DNA of 51,424 bases, taken from assembly GCA_017459635.1 (NCBI GenBank), contig JAFUCO010000099.1:1-51424 (forward strand), given 5' to 3'. Made by a program: the position numbers and the translations under genes. Below the pieces are notes generated by a model. The model made no database searches. It was not told the origin of the DNA and saw only the letters and a program-made list of their open reading frames with translations. Source of the stretch: Blautia sp. Lineage in GTDB: Bacteria; Bacillota; Clostridia; Lachnospirales; Lachnospiraceae. Shown piece by piece: positions 17,652 through 26,757 of the stretch (the stretch's first letter is position 1; the number at the start of each line of letters is the position of its first letter).

Positions 17652-19046
17652 TTATTCTATAGCTTTCGCCGCAAGATAAGCGGTCGACCAGGCTATCTGC
17701 AGATTAAAGCCGCCGGTCATTGCGTCAACGTCAAGCACCTCACCTATGAAATACAGGTCTTTGACGTGCTTTGACTCCATCGTACCCGGATCAATATCCT
17801 TCACAGAAACTCCACCCTTTGTAATAACCGCTTCCCTGTATTCACCTTTTCCGGTTATCGTAAACGGAAAAGCTTTGATAAGCTGTACAAGACGTGTCCT
17901 CTCCTCCCTGGTAATCTCGTGGATGCGCTTCTCAGGTGCAATCTCTGACAGGCGTATTATCACCGGAGTAAGAAGGGAAGGAAACAGACTTCCTATCACG
18001 TTCCTGAACTGCCGGTTGGGGAAGCTTCCGAATTCCCTCAGTATCCTTTCGTCCAGTTTTTCGGGTGTGAGGGCAGGCTTAAGATCCAGATAAGCATTCA
18101 GAGGTCCTTTTTTCAGATATTTCCCGATCACAGCGCTTGCCGAAAGTATCATAGGTCCCGTAACACCTTTATGGGTAAACATCATCTCTCCAAAATCATC
18201 ATAGATCTTTTTCTTACCCGACTTAATAGAGAGCCCGGTATTTTTAAGCGAGAGTCCCTGCATTTCGGGAATATATTCCTCCGCTGTCAGAAGCGGAACA
18301 AGCGAAGGCTCAGTGTCTGTAACCCGGTGTCCCGTATCCAAAGCAAGCGTATAACCGTCCCCGGTTGAACCGGTCGAAGGATAAGAGAGACCCCCGGCAG
18401 CTACAATGACAGCATCAGCATAATAAGTGTCCCCCGCATAGGTTTTTACCCCCATGGCTCTTATCTTATCATTAGAATCCTCTGATACCAGTTTCCCAGC
18501 CGAACCTTCGACCAAACTCTCAGCCGAACCTCTGGCCAAACTCTCAGCCGAACCTCCGACCGAACCATCAGTCAAACCTCCGACCGAACTCTCAGCCGAA
18601 CCTTCGCCGTCATCTGTGATTTCCTCAGAAAAGCCTGTAATAATTCCTGAAACCCCTGTATTCAGATGTACAGTAACCCCTCCGCGTCTCATAGCCTTTT
18701 CCAATGTACGAATCACATCCGACGATCTGTCAGAAACCGGAAAGACCCGGTTTCCTCTCTCCGTCTTAAGCGCCAGTCCCTCTTTTTCAAAGAACTCCAT
18801 AACATCCCTTGAAGTAAAGGAATAAAAAGCACTGTACAAAAACTTCGGATTAGTAACAACATGCGAAAGCAGCTCCTGCGGCTCACAATTATTAGTGAGA
18901 TTGCACCTGCCCTTACCGGTAATAAAAAGCTTCTTCCCAAGCTTCTCATTATGTTCAAAGACATGAACCTCATGCCCCCAATTTCCCAGCAGCGCCCCAG
19001 CCATCATCCCCGAAGCACCACCCCCAACAACAATAACTCTACTCAT
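17652..19046 (-). CDS. BaiN/HI0933-type NAD(P)/FAD-dependent oxidoreductase with a repeat insertion
   Basis: Flavoprotein of the HI0933/YhiN/BaiN family; relatives include a bile-acid-reducing enzyme, but the substrate here is not known. The N-terminal Rossmann motif is VIVVGGGASGMMAGALLG, followed by GKKLFITGKGRCNLTNNCE; the second FAD segment is VIVAAGGLSYPSTGSTGDGY, and the C-terminus has FIGEVLDVDAMTGGFNLQIAWSTAY. An insertion of about 45 residues near 150-195 consists of 8-residue units of the GSAESLxx type, making the protein 464 residues rather than about 410. ATG 19046 was chosen because MSRVIVVGGG is the usual start; an upstream in-frame GTG (19076) is less likely. Confidence 0.9.
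   Translation of the reverse strand: MSRVIVVGGGASGMMAGALLGNWGHEVHVFEHNEKLGKKLFITGKGRCNLTNNCEPQELLSHVVTNPKFLYSAFYSFTSRDVMEFFEKEGLALKTERGNRVFPVSDRSSDVIRTLEKAMRRGGVTVHLNTGVSGIITGFSEEITDDGEGSAESSVGGLTDGSVGGSAESLARGSAESLVEGSAGKLVSEDSNDKIRAMGVKTYAGDTYYADAVIVAAGGLSYPSTGSTGDGYTLALDTGHRVTDTEPSLVPLLTAEEYIPEMQGLSLKNTGLSIKSGKKKIYDDFGEMMFTHKGVTGPMILSASAVIGKYLKKGPLNAYLDLKPALTPEKLDERILREFGSFPNRQFRNVIGSLFPSLLTPVIIRLSEIAPEKRIHEITREERTRLVQLIKAFPFTITGKGEYREAVITKGGVSVKDIDPGTMESKHVKDLYFIGEVLDVDAMTGGFNLQIAWSTAYLAAKAIE
18499..18608. repeat. In-frame 24-base tandem repeat inside the flavoprotein gene
   Basis: Units start at 18499, 18523, 18547, 18571 and 18595, each 24 bases long and beginning GCCGAACC or GTCAAACC on the plus strand. 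Because the period is a multiple of three it adds 8 residues per unit without shifting the frame. The last unit is incomplete. Confidence 0.9.
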
Positions 19047-19076
19047 ACCAATTCTCTTTACAACAGTATTATGCAC

Positions 19077-19492
19077 TAGAATATAATGAAATAATAACCC
19101 TGCTAATGCCAGTTCTCTATACTACAGTACTATACAGAATAAGACAGAGAACCGTCCCCTGTCTTACGTTCTTATTTATGTCGTTTAATAATAATAAAGG
19201 GGCCGTGAAAAGTCATTTTTGTCACAGCCCATGTTTCTCAATTAATACAAAAACAAATAAAACCTAAAGTAAACAAAAAGCAATACTTTGTCATTCACAT
19301 TATAAAGAAAAATCAATACAGTGAATGAAAGTAAAAGCATCCATGTAGTTTACTCAAAAAAGAGCGTGCCCGGGGAAAGGGGGGTGTGGGGGGAAAACGT
19401 CGGGCTTCGCAACTCTGAGAGCGTTTCCCCCCCACACCTTCCGGGAACACTAACTCCCGATGAGAAAAAGGGTTTTTCGTCACCCTGTTTGA
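19077..19492. repeat. Repeat-rich gap after the Na+ pump operon
   Basis: No gene is visible. Positions 19137-19167 hold a second copy of the AGAACCGTCCCCTGTCT repeat found at the window start; 19198-19230 holds a GCCGTGAAAAG...CACAGCCC hairpin. At 19363-19484 is a full copy of the G-rich hairpin family: GGTGTGGGGGGAAAACG pairs with CGTTTCCCCCCCACACC across 19383-19438, with an internal CAACTCTGAGAG loop region. It lies right after the oadA stop codon and probably helps end the transcript. Confidence 0.75.
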
Positions 19493-20905
19493 TCAAACAG
19501 GATAAGCCCCATTTTTTTTGTCTGAGACTGTATCATCTACCCCTGTCTTCTGTGCGTCACGATACTTGAAGAAGTCGGTTGCTACCTGCGGGAACAGTGC
19601 GTAGGACAGAACGTCCTCGTCCTGCTGCTTGTAGGCAGCCATCTCGCTCTCAAGCTTGTCGAGCTCGTTCTCGATAAGGTCGGCCGGACGGCAGGTGATA
19701 ACTTCTGCGTCACCAATGCACTTTTTCTGTATTTCAGGATTAAACGGCTTGACTGTAGCACCGTATTTTCCGGTCAGGATATCCTTGGTCTCCTTGGTGA
19801 CCATCTTGTATCTCTCGCCCATGATTACGTTGAACACGGCCTGTGTTCCGACGATCTGTGATGACGGAGTAACAAGCGGCGGCTCGCCCATATCCTTACG
19901 TACGCGCGGAACCTCTTCAAGAACATCATAGAACTTGTCTTCAGCATGCTGCTCTTTAAGCTGTGAAGTAAGGTTCGAAAGCATACCGCCCGGAACCTGA
20001 TAAAGCAGAGTCTTGATGTTGACGCCCATGTTCTTCGGGTTGAGAAGGCCGCTCTCCAGGCACTCGTCACGGAACGGACGGAAGTAGTCGGCGATCTCGG
20101 CCAGAAGCTTCTGGTCAAAGCCTGTATCATACGGTGTACCCTTGAAGGTCTCTACCATAACCTCGGTTGCAGGCTGTGAAGTACCAAGAGCAAACGGAGA
20201 CATAGCGCAGTCGATGATATCAACGCCAGCCTCGACAGCCTTAAGGTAAGTCATGGATGCAACACCTGAGGTGTAATGTGTATGAAGGTCGATCGGAATG
20301 CTGACAGTCTCTTTAAGAGCGCTTACAAGCTCGGTAGCGGTATACGGAAGAAGAAGGCCTGCCATATCCTTGATGCAGATGGAATTGGCTCCCATTTCCT
20401 CGATACGCTTTGCTGTCTCTTTCCAGTAATCAAGTGTATAGGCATCGCCAAGTGTGTAGGAAAGAGCTACCTGTGCATGAGCTTTTTCCTTGTTGGCTGC
20501 ATTGACAGCAGTCTGAAGGTTACGAAGGTCATTCAGGCAGTCGAATATACGGATGATATCAATTCCGTTAGCAACTGATTTCTGGACAAAGTACTCAACA
20601 ACATCGTCAGCATACGGACGATAGCCGAGAATGTTCTGCCCGCGGAAGAGCATCTGCAGCTTTGTATTCTTGAAGCCGTCGCGAAGCTTCCTGAGTCTCT
20701 CCCACGGATCCTCATGCAGGAAACGAAGTGAAGCATCAAAGGTAGCGCCGCCCCAGCACTCCACTGCGTGATAGCCGACCTTGTCGAGCTTGTCAACGAT
20801 CGGGAGCATCGTCTCGGTGCTCATACGGGTCGCGATAAGGGACTGATGAGCATCACGCAGAATCGTCTCGACGATCTTTACGGGTTTTTTCTCAATCTGT
20901 GCCAT
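19493..20905 (-). CDS. oadA: Oxaloacetate decarboxylase alpha-type carboxyltransferase subunit (5S type)
   Basis: TIM-barrel carboxyltransferase that moves CO2 between oxaloacetate/pyruvate and carrier-bound biotin. The 470 residues show VKIVETILRDAHQSLIATR (about 9-27, metal-ligand Asp), VECWGGATFDASLRFL (about 53), a QMLFRGQNILGYRPYADD segment (about 83), the SICIKDMAGLLLPY lysine region (about 176), and the metal-binding DLHTHYTSG. It has no biotin domain of its own, so it must use the separate carrier at 22266-22637. It is the last gene of the operon, separated from the beta subunit by 195 bases that include a hairpin. Confidence 0.93.
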   Translation of the reverse strand: MAQIEKKPVKIVETILRDAHQSLIATRMSTETMLPIVDKLDKVGYHAVECWGGATFDASLRFLHEDPWERLRKLRDGFKNTKLQMLFRGQNILGYRPYADDVVEYFVQKSVANGIDIIRIFDCLNDLRNLQTAVNAANKEKAHAQVALSYTLGDAYTLDYWKETAKRIEEMGANSICIKDMAGLLLPYTATELVSALKETVSIPIDLHTHYTSGVASMTYLKAVEAGVDIIDCAMSPFALGTSQPATEVMVETFKGTPYDTGFDQKLLAEIADYFRPFRDECLESGLLNPKNMGVNIKTLLYQVPGGMLSNLTSQLKEQHAEDKFYDVLEEVPRVRKDMGEPPLVTPSSQIVGTQAVFNVIMGERYKMVTKETKDILTGKYGATVKPFNPEIQKKCIGDAEVITCRPADLIENELDKLESEMAAYKQQDEDVLSYALFPQVATDFFKYRDAQKTGVDDTVSDKKNGAYPV

Positions 20906-21055
20906 AGTGAAAATCTCCTTTTAAGAAGTTGCGTTTCTGTTCGCATTAAAATATAAAGTCCGGCCAGCGTCCCCTGCAGAAGGACTGTGTGTTTTAAAAC
21001 TCACTTTTTCCAGCTTAAGCAGGGTATTCGCCTGATTTTTTCATTGAACGTTACT

Positions 21056-21092
21056 GTTCACGTCCCGGCCGCAGGCGGCCGGGGCTGTGAAC
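21056..21092. repeat. GTTCACGGCC-type hairpin between beta and alpha pump subunits
   Basis: A long palindrome (GTTCACG ... TGTGAAC, with CCGGCCGC and GCGGCCGG inside) lies 9 bases after the beta-subunit stop codon. It has no T-run after it on the minus strand, so an mRNA stabilising or differential-expression role is as likely as termination. Confidence 0.7.
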
Positions 21093-21100
21093 TGCAAACA

Positions 21101-22249
21101 TTAAACCCCGAAAATTGCCATGAAGGTACCTGCTGCAACGGCAGTACCGATAACACCTGCAACGTTCGGCCCCATCGCGTGCATCAGAAGGAAGTTGGTG
21201 GGATCAGCCTCAGCACCGACCTTCTGCGAAACACGTGCAGCCATAGGAACTGCCGAAACACCGGCTGAACCGATAAGCGGATTGATCTTTCCGCCTGATA
21301 GCTTGCACATAAGTTTGCCGAGCATTACACCGCCAAAAGTACCAAACGCAAAAGCTGCAAGTCCGAGAACGACTATCTTGAGTGTAGCGACGTTGAGGAA
21401 TGCCTCAGCGCTGGTGGATGCGCCGACTGAAGTACCGAGCAGGATAACAACGATGTACATCATTGCGTTGCTGGCTGTTTCCATAAGCTGTTTTACAACA
21501 CCTGACTCACGGAAAAGGTTTCCGAGCATAAGCATACCGACGAGCGGAGCGGTTGTCGGAAGGATCATACACACAACGATGGTGATGATGATCGGGAAAA
21601 GGATTTTTTCAAGCTTTGATACCGGGCGGAGCTGATCCATCTTGATCTTTCTCTCCTTCTCGGAAGTAAAGGCTTTCATGATAGGCGGCTGGATGATCGG
21701 AACCAGTGACATATATGAATATGCTGCCACGGCGATCGGTCCCATAAGGGTAGTCTGACCCAGCTTGCCTGCGAGGAAAATGGATGTCGGGCCGTCTGCG
21801 CCGCCGATGATTGAGATGGCTGCCGCAGCCTTGCCGTTGAATCCGAGGAAAATAGCCAGGAAATACGCAACATAGATTCCCAGCTGCGCCGCAGCTCCCA
21901 GAAGGAAGCTGATCGGATTTGCGATGAGAGGACCGAAGTCTGTCATCGCGCCGACTCCCATAAAGATCAGAGACGGCAGTATACTATATTCATCCAGAAT
22001 ATAGAAATAATGAAGAAGACCGCCAACACCGTTAGACATCTCTTCCGGATGAGCCATGATATCCGGATAAATATTCACGAGAAGCATGCCAAATGCGATC
22101 GGTACCAGAAGCAGCGGCTCGAAATCATGGCGTATTGCCAGATACAGGAACACGCATGCCACTGCGATCATCAGATAATTGCCCCAGGTGAGGTTGAAGA
22201 AAGCTGTCTGATGAAGCAGGTTGGACAGTGTATCTGTTACATAAGACAT
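21101..22249 (-). CDS. Na+-translocating decarboxylase beta subunit (OadB/GcdB/MmdB family)
   Basis: Integral membrane subunit that decarboxylates carboxybiotin and uses the energy to export Na+. The 382 residues have about ten hydrophobic segments and the family hallmarks: LIFMGVGAMTDFGPLIANP (conserved Asp), ISIIGGADGPTSIFLAGKLG, VGMLMLGNLFRESGV, and the C-terminal GSAGVSAVPMAARVSQ and DPTNFLLMHAMGPNVAG motifs. A GGGAGG ribosome binding site precedes the start. The beta subunit alone does not reveal which acid is the physiological substrate. Confidence 0.95.
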   Translation of the reverse strand: MSYVTDTLSNLLHQTAFFNLTWGNYLMIAVACVFLYLAIRHDFEPLLLVPIAFGMLLVNIYPDIMAHPEEMSNGVGGLLHYFYILDEYSILPSLIFMGVGAMTDFGPLIANPISFLLGAAAQLGIYVAYFLAIFLGFNGKAAAAISIIGGADGPTSIFLAGKLGQTTLMGPIAVAAYSYMSLVPIIQPPIMKAFTSEKERKIKMDQLRPVSKLEKILFPIIITIVVCMILPTTAPLVGMLMLGNLFRESGVVKQLMETASNAMMYIVVILLGTSVGASTSAEAFLNVATLKIVVLGLAAFAFGTFGGVMLGKLMCKLSGGKINPLIGSAGVSAVPMAARVSQKVGAEADPTNFLLMHAMGPNVAGVIGTAVAAGTFMAIFGV

Positions 22250-22265
22250 CTGATTACCTCCCGTC

Positions 22266-22637
22266 TTAGTTCATGGTAGCAAGAGTATCGCCGCTCTCTA
22301 CTGAAGCACCCTCGTTCACATCGATGCTTGCCACTGTACCGTCCTGCGGAGCAACGACCGGGATCTCCATCTTCATGGATTCAAGAACTACTACCGTATC
22401 GCCGGCCTTAAGGGACTGTCCGATAGATGCGGAAACCTTAACGACCTTGCCCGGAACAGATGCGTTGACCTTGATCGAGCCGCCGCCTGCAGCTGCTGCA
22501 GCTTTCGGAGCAGCCTTTGGAGCTGCTTTTGGTGCAGCCTTAGGAGCCGCTGCAGCTGCCGGAGCCTGTCCGTTTGCCACTTCCTCAACTGTTACATCAT
22601 AAGCGGTTCCATTAACGGTAATTGTATAGCTTTTCAT
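22266..22637 (-). CDS. Biotin carboxyl carrier subunit of the Na+ pump decarboxylase
   Basis: Carries carboxybiotin between the cytoplasmic carboxyltransferases and the membrane subunit. The 123 residues comprise a short N-terminal strand region, a flexible Ala/Pro/Lys linker with repeated APK units (about 25-50), and a biotinyl domain with the biotin lysine in VLESMKMEIPV (about 88). The usual motif is AMKM; the SMKM form is an accepted variant. It lies 16 bases upstream of the beta-subunit gene. Confidence 0.93.
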   Translation of the reverse strand: MKSYTITVNGTAYDVTVEEVANGQAPAAAAAPKAAPKAAPKAAPKAAAAAGGGSIKVNASVPGKVVKVSASIGQSLKAGDTVVVLESMKMEIPVVAPQDGTVASIDVNEGASVESGDTLATMN

Positions 22638-22794
22638 TTTAAGAATCCTCCTGATATATAATTATATGCCTTTCGAGAAGCCTTCAAAGTGCGTCTCAAA
22701 ACCCGCTGATGCCGGGTATGCGGCTTTGCCGCCAGGCAAGTCCGGTTATTGAGCTTATTATACAGCCTCATAACCTTTGCATATGCAACAGATA

Positions 22795-23697
22795 TTATCT
22801 TCTGGAACGGCCTGCTCTTCTTATGGAGCGAACAACAAATCCATCCGGAGCGGTGCCTTCGGCTGCAGCAATGGCCGCTGCTATAACGGCTGCCAGCTCA
22901 AGGTCATCAGTCTCATCCACATATTCCGGCTCCGGCGCGGATGCACGTACGGGTACCGGCGCGGGTGCCTCTTCGGCCTTCTTCTTTTTGCTGCCGTTCG
23001 GAATATACTTGAACAGCGAGATGATGAAGCAGAGGAAAACAAGCATTAAGAATACTGTTCCAAGGCCCATAAGAGTATTAAGGCCGGCTCTGCCAAGAAG
23101 GACCGATTTCGGGTAATTGACGTTTATGACAAGATTCGACGGAGTAAGGTTCTTGTCGAATGTATAGACAAAATCCGCGTCCGCTTTTTCGAATACAACA
23201 TTCTGTGTAGCTATAAAATTGTCGCCGTCTTCTTCAACTTTTACTTTGACTTCATCGCTTGTGCGCGCTCCAAGCTCATCCCTGACGCCCTTCCATGCTT
23301 CAGGTGCCTGTTTGGAAAAGCCTTCCGCATTTGCGATGTAGCCTTCTATATCCTCATCACTCATCGTAATAAGAACATTGGTTAAATCAGTGTCTATCGA
23401 TGACTCCAGGAACTGCTGAAGATACTCAAGCTCACTCAGTTCCTCTCCCTCGGCAGCAGCCGTATTACCGGCTTCAAGATCCTCATCGGAGACCTCATCA
23501 GCCGCAGGTACTGCTTCGCTCTCATCAAACTCCTCGTCCGGTTCAATCGTTTCAACTTCATCCCCGGCACTTCCTTCGGCGTCTTCTGTGATCACCGCAT
23601 TTTCCTCGGCCATCACCGCCGGACCGGTCACCATAAGAGCTGCCGAGAGGACAAGCGCTGTGCCGAAGGCTGTAATGTTTAAATATTTGCGTCTCAT
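22795..23697 (-). CDS. OadG-family Na+ pump decarboxylase gamma subunit with an exported domain
   Basis: Small accessory membrane subunit that holds the pump complex together. The 300-residue product is longer than typical OadG. It has a signal-like N-terminus (about 5-30), an acidic exported region (about 31-225), one membrane segment (GLNTLMGLGTVFLMLVFLCF, about 230-250), and a cytoplasmic Pro/Ala/Glu tail ending in a conserved-looking FVVRSIRRAGRSRR. I chose ATG 23697 because GAGGTG lies just upstream and the previous gene stops at 23711; an earlier in-frame start would overlap that gene. The role of the exported domain is unknown. Confidence 0.85.
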   Translation of the reverse strand: MRRKYLNITAFGTALVLSAALMVTGPAVMAEENAVITEDAEGSAGDEVETIEPDEEFDESEAVPAADEVSDEDLEAGNTAAAEGEELSELEYLQQFLESSIDTDLTNVLITMSDEDIEGYIANAEGFSKQAPEAWKGVRDELGARTSDEVKVKVEEDGDNFIATQNVVFEKADADFVYTFDKNLTPSNLVINVNYPKSVLLGRAGLNTLMGLGTVFLMLVFLCFIISLFKYIPNGSKKKKAEEAPAPVPVRASAPEPEYVDETDDLELAAVIAAAIAAAEGTAPDGFVVRSIRRAGRSRR

Positions 23698-23710
23698 ATA
23701 CACACCTCGC

Positions 23711-25144
23711 TTATACGGAACAATGTTTTTTTGCCGGGCGGTCTTCACTCTTGGTGTAGAGCATCTCGAAAGCATTGATCACATACTTACGTGTGTCAGA
23801 CGGGGCGATAATGGTATCCACATAGCCTCTGGCCGCTGCTGAAGCGATCCCGGACTGAAGAGCCCTGTATTCCGCCGCTTTCTCCTGCTGTTCTGATGCG
23901 CTCTTATCAGCGTACATGATCTTGGCCGCCATAGCTGCATCCATCATTCCGACCTCGGCGCTCTCCCATGCAAATACCGCGTCAGCTCCAATAGCCTTGC
24001 TGTTCATCACAGTGTATGCACTGCCGTAAGCCTTGCCCGTGATAACGTTGACCTTCGGTACGGTCGCGTTAGCAAATGCCTGAACAAGCTTTGCCGCTGC
24101 CTGAGCAATGTGTCTTTCACTGCAAAGTGTAGCCTTGAAGCCTGATGCATCAGTAAGTGTAAGTACCGGAATGCCGAAAGCATCGCAGAAGGTGACGAAA
24201 GCAGCTGCCTTCTTTGCGCCGTTTGCCGATATTGTACCGTCAAAGGTTTCCGCTTCCTTGCCTTCGTCGTCAAAGACTACAGTCCTGTTTGCGACAGCTC
24301 CCACGACTGCGCCGTTAAGACGCATAAAGCCTGTTACCATGTCGCGTCCGTAAGCCGGAGTTGTCTCGAAGAAATCCTCACCGTCAGCTATGCGTGAAAG
24401 AGCAAGAGCTCCGTCAGATATGCATGCTTCAAGGTCGCTGCAGACACGGTTGAGATCATCATCACAGTCTGCGAAAGCTTCGTCCTCACAGTTGGAAGGA
24501 AGCAGAGAGACAAGTGTACGGATCTTTGCTATAACTTCGTCCTCGCTGCCGCATCCGTCTACAATGCCGGTCTCAGCGCTCTGGAATTCGGCTGATGAGG
24601 TGTCGCGTTTGGAAACATGGTTTCCCTCAAGTGCGTTCGGGCTGTTTACAAACAGTTTGCCGTTCTTTTCATCCATGAAGGTAAAGTCACTCATGGCTGC
24701 CAGGAGTGCCATACCGCCGCCGCAGGTTCCGAAGATACCGGTAATCTGCGGAATAATCCCGGATGAAAGTGTTGATTTCATGTAGATCTCGCCAAAAGCT
24801 TCAAGTGCGTCTGTTGATTCCTGAAGGCGGATACCCGCACAGTCTAAAAGGCCTACAACCGGAGCGCCTGTCTTCCTTGCCAGGTCATAAAGCCTGGTGA
24901 TCTTTCTGGCATGCATCTCTCCAACGGTGCCGCCGAGAACGGAGGCATCCTGGCTGTATACATACACCGGATTTCCGTCTATAAGACCATAGCCGGTAAT
25001 AACGCCATCGGAAGGTGCTTTGTTCTCAGCCATGTTGAAATCCGTCGATCTGGCTGTAACGGCCCGGCCGATCTCAACAAAACTGTTCGCGTCCAGCAAG
25101 GCTTCAATTCTTGCTGCCGCTTTGCTTTGTGCTGCATTACTCAT
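23711..25144 (-). CDS. Acyl-CoA carboxyltransferase subunit (MmdA/12S-like)
   Basis: Crotonase-fold carboxyltransferase that moves CO2 between an acyl-CoA (for example methylmalonyl-CoA) and biotin. The 477 residues show the two halves of the family: an N-terminal half with YVYSQDASVLGGTVGEMHA and GLLDCAGIRLQES, and a C-terminal half with LTDASGFKATLCSE, NVITGKAYGSAYTVM and DAVFAWESAEVGMM. It is the first gene of the operon, with its own promoter upstream. Both halves are more diverged than classical MmdA, and I cannot assign the acyl-CoA. Confidence 0.85.
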   Translation of the reverse strand: MSNAAQSKAAARIEALLDANSFVEIGRAVTARSTDFNMAENKAPSDGVITGYGLIDGNPVYVYSQDASVLGGTVGEMHARKITRLYDLARKTGAPVVGLLDCAGIRLQESTDALEAFGEIYMKSTLSSGIIPQITGIFGTCGGGMALLAAMSDFTFMDEKNGKLFVNSPNALEGNHVSKRDTSSAEFQSAETGIVDGCGSEDEVIAKIRTLVSLLPSNCEDEAFADCDDDLNRVCSDLEACISDGALALSRIADGEDFFETTPAYGRDMVTGFMRLNGAVVGAVANRTVVFDDEGKEAETFDGTISANGAKKAAAFVTFCDAFGIPVLTLTDASGFKATLCSERHIAQAAAKLVQAFANATVPKVNVITGKAYGSAYTVMNSKAIGADAVFAWESAEVGMMDAAMAAKIMYADKSASEQQEKAAEYRALQSGIASAAARGYVDTIIAPSDTRKYVINAFEMLYTKSEDRPAKKHCSV

Positions 25145-25203
25145 TATTGTATGCCCTCCATTTGTAAAATGATAAAATTAAAAACAAAAAACAGCCACTT
25201 TAT

Positions 25204-25231
25204 ATTATATATTCAGTTCAAAAAAAATCAA
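25204..25231 (-). promoter_or_regulatory. Predicted promoter of the Na+ pump operon
   Basis: On the minus strand TTGATT (25226-25231) and TATAAT (25204-25209) are separated by 16 bases, in the 96-base gap between the phospholipase-like gene and the operon's first gene. Confidence 0.5.
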
Positions 25232-25240
25232 GGCTTTTTT

Positions 25241-26059
25241 CTAATCCTTAAGCCCTCTGTAGTCCATGTGCCATCGCTCTGAAAGCCTTAATCTTGTCTC
25301 TTCATCAGACACTGCCATCTGGTAGAGAATGTTGAGTTCGTAGGCGGCTTCAGGCACGGTTTCGTTAAAAATATGGACAAGCCTTCTGACCGGTATCTCG
25401 GCCTCCTTTGCGGCTGTCTGACGCATAAAGTAATCCGCCAGCCTGTCCGCGTTCTTCTTTCCCGCCATCCTGGCAATGCTGTAATAGATCTCCCTCTTTT
25501 TACCGCCTTTCCGGCAGATCATGTGATTTGTTATGAACTTCATCCACTTCATGGTAAGGTAGATGTTGCGGGTGCTTATGGCAGGTATTGCCCTGTGGAT
25601 AACACGCGCGTATTCCACGCGGGGATGTACGGCATCGGAGGGACGGTAGCTGTGCGGGTCCTTTCCGGTTGCTTCCATCAGGTAACGGTCAAGCTCCTTT
25701 TCGAGCAGTGTATGAGATATCACATTCCGTCCGGCCAGCTCATTAATGTAAGGATGCGATGCCGAATCCAGCATGTAGTGACACGCAAACCCCAGCAGAT
25801 AGGCCAGAAGCTCACGGTCATGGTTCTTCCGTATCAGATCAATGTTCCGTTCGAAGAACGCATCCGCCCTTTCATTGTGCATTTTTACGCCGTGGCTTGT
25901 TACAGGGTTTTTGGACAGCATAAAATAAAACAGAATATCCGGGCCATGAAGACCTATTCTGTAAAGATCCCCGCTCTCCCTGACAATCTGTTTTACTTCC
26001 GGGGGAAGATGATGATACACTCTCTTCCCGAAATAATCATGTGTATAGGTTGTAGGCAT
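25241..26059 (-). CDS. Zinc-dependent phospholipase C family protein
   Basis: Predicted metallohydrolase related to bacterial zinc phospholipase C; the substrate is unproven. The 272 residues begin MPTTYTHDYFGKRVYHHLP, with metal-ligand-like His in THDYF, then GLHGPDILFY (about 38) and LLGFACHYMLDSASHPYIN (about 88-106), which provides the His-x3-Asp and His ligands typical of this group. No signal peptide is visible, so it is probably intracellular. A GGAGGG ribosome binding site precedes the start. Confidence 0.85.
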   Translation of the reverse strand: MPTTYTHDYFGKRVYHHLPPEVKQIVRESGDLYRIGLHGPDILFYFMLSKNPVTSHGVKMHNERADAFFERNIDLIRKNHDRELLAYLLGFACHYMLDSASHPYINELAGRNVISHTLLEKELDRYLMEATGKDPHSYRPSDAVHPRVEYARVIHRAIPAISTRNIYLTMKWMKFITNHMICRKGGKKREIYYSIARMAGKKNADRLADYFMRQTAAKEAEIPVRRLVHIFNETVPEAAYELNILYQMAVSDEETRLRLSERWHMDYRGLKD

Positions 26060-26190
26060 TATTTACCCTCCTTCTGCCCATGCATCTTATGGATGAGGCT
26101 CAGGCGATGCTTGTAAAGCAGATAAAAAACCGCCTGTGCAGCCCCTTATCCTTAACGTATCTGTCCGGAAACCGTTCCGGACAGCTGTTC

Positions 26191-26757
26191 TTAAACATCA
26201 ACCCTGACCTGGATCTCCTCTTCTGCTTCGGCCTTGAAATCCGCAAGCTTTACAGGATCTATGGATGGAAGATCATCCGTATTCTCAACACCCAGCGACC
26301 TCAGGAACTCTTCGGTAGTTCCGAACAGTATCGGCCTTCCGGGCGCATCCAGCCGTCCAAGCTCCTTTACCAGATCATACTCAATCAGTTTGTTGACTGC
26401 ATGATCGCATTTTACGCCGCGGATCTTTTCTATCTCCGCTTTTGTAACCGGCTGTTTGTAAGCGATAATGGACAGGGTTTCCAGCATTACATCAGTCAGC
26501 GTGATCTTTTTGGGATGCATCGCAATACGTATCAGCTGCTCATAATAATCCTTTTTAGTGCAGAGCTGACAGGCATCCTCAAGTATTATTATCTCTATTC
26601 CTCTTTCTGAAGAGCTGTAATCGTCAGCCATCTCCTGCACCAGGGAGCGCACCTCGGATACTTCGGTTTCCAGTGCTTTTGCCAGGGTTCCGAATTCCAC
26701 CGAATTTCCCATTGCAAAAAGAACGGCCTCGATTGCAGCTTTCGGATTTGATATCAT
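26191..26757 (-). CDS. scpB: Segregation and condensation protein ScpB
   Basis: Winged-helix partner of ScpA in the Smc-ScpAB complex that condenses and separates chromosomes. The 188 residues include AIEAVLFAMGNSVEFGTLAKAL at the start and TLSIIAYKQPVTKAEIEKIRGV and the LIEYDLVKELGRLDAPGRPILFGTT segments that are characteristic of ScpB. The start codon overlaps the end of a possible 43-codon reading frame (26754-26885). ScpA lies 186 bases upstream. Confidence 0.95.
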   Translation of the reverse strand: MISNPKAAIEAVLFAMGNSVEFGTLAKALETEVSEVRSLVQEMADDYSSSERGIEIIILEDACQLCTKKDYYEQLIRIAMHPKKITLTDVMLETLSIIAYKQPVTKAEIEKIRGVKCDHAVNKLIEYDLVKELGRLDAPGRPILFGTTEEFLRSLGVENTDDLPSIDPVKLADFKAEAEEEIQVRVDV

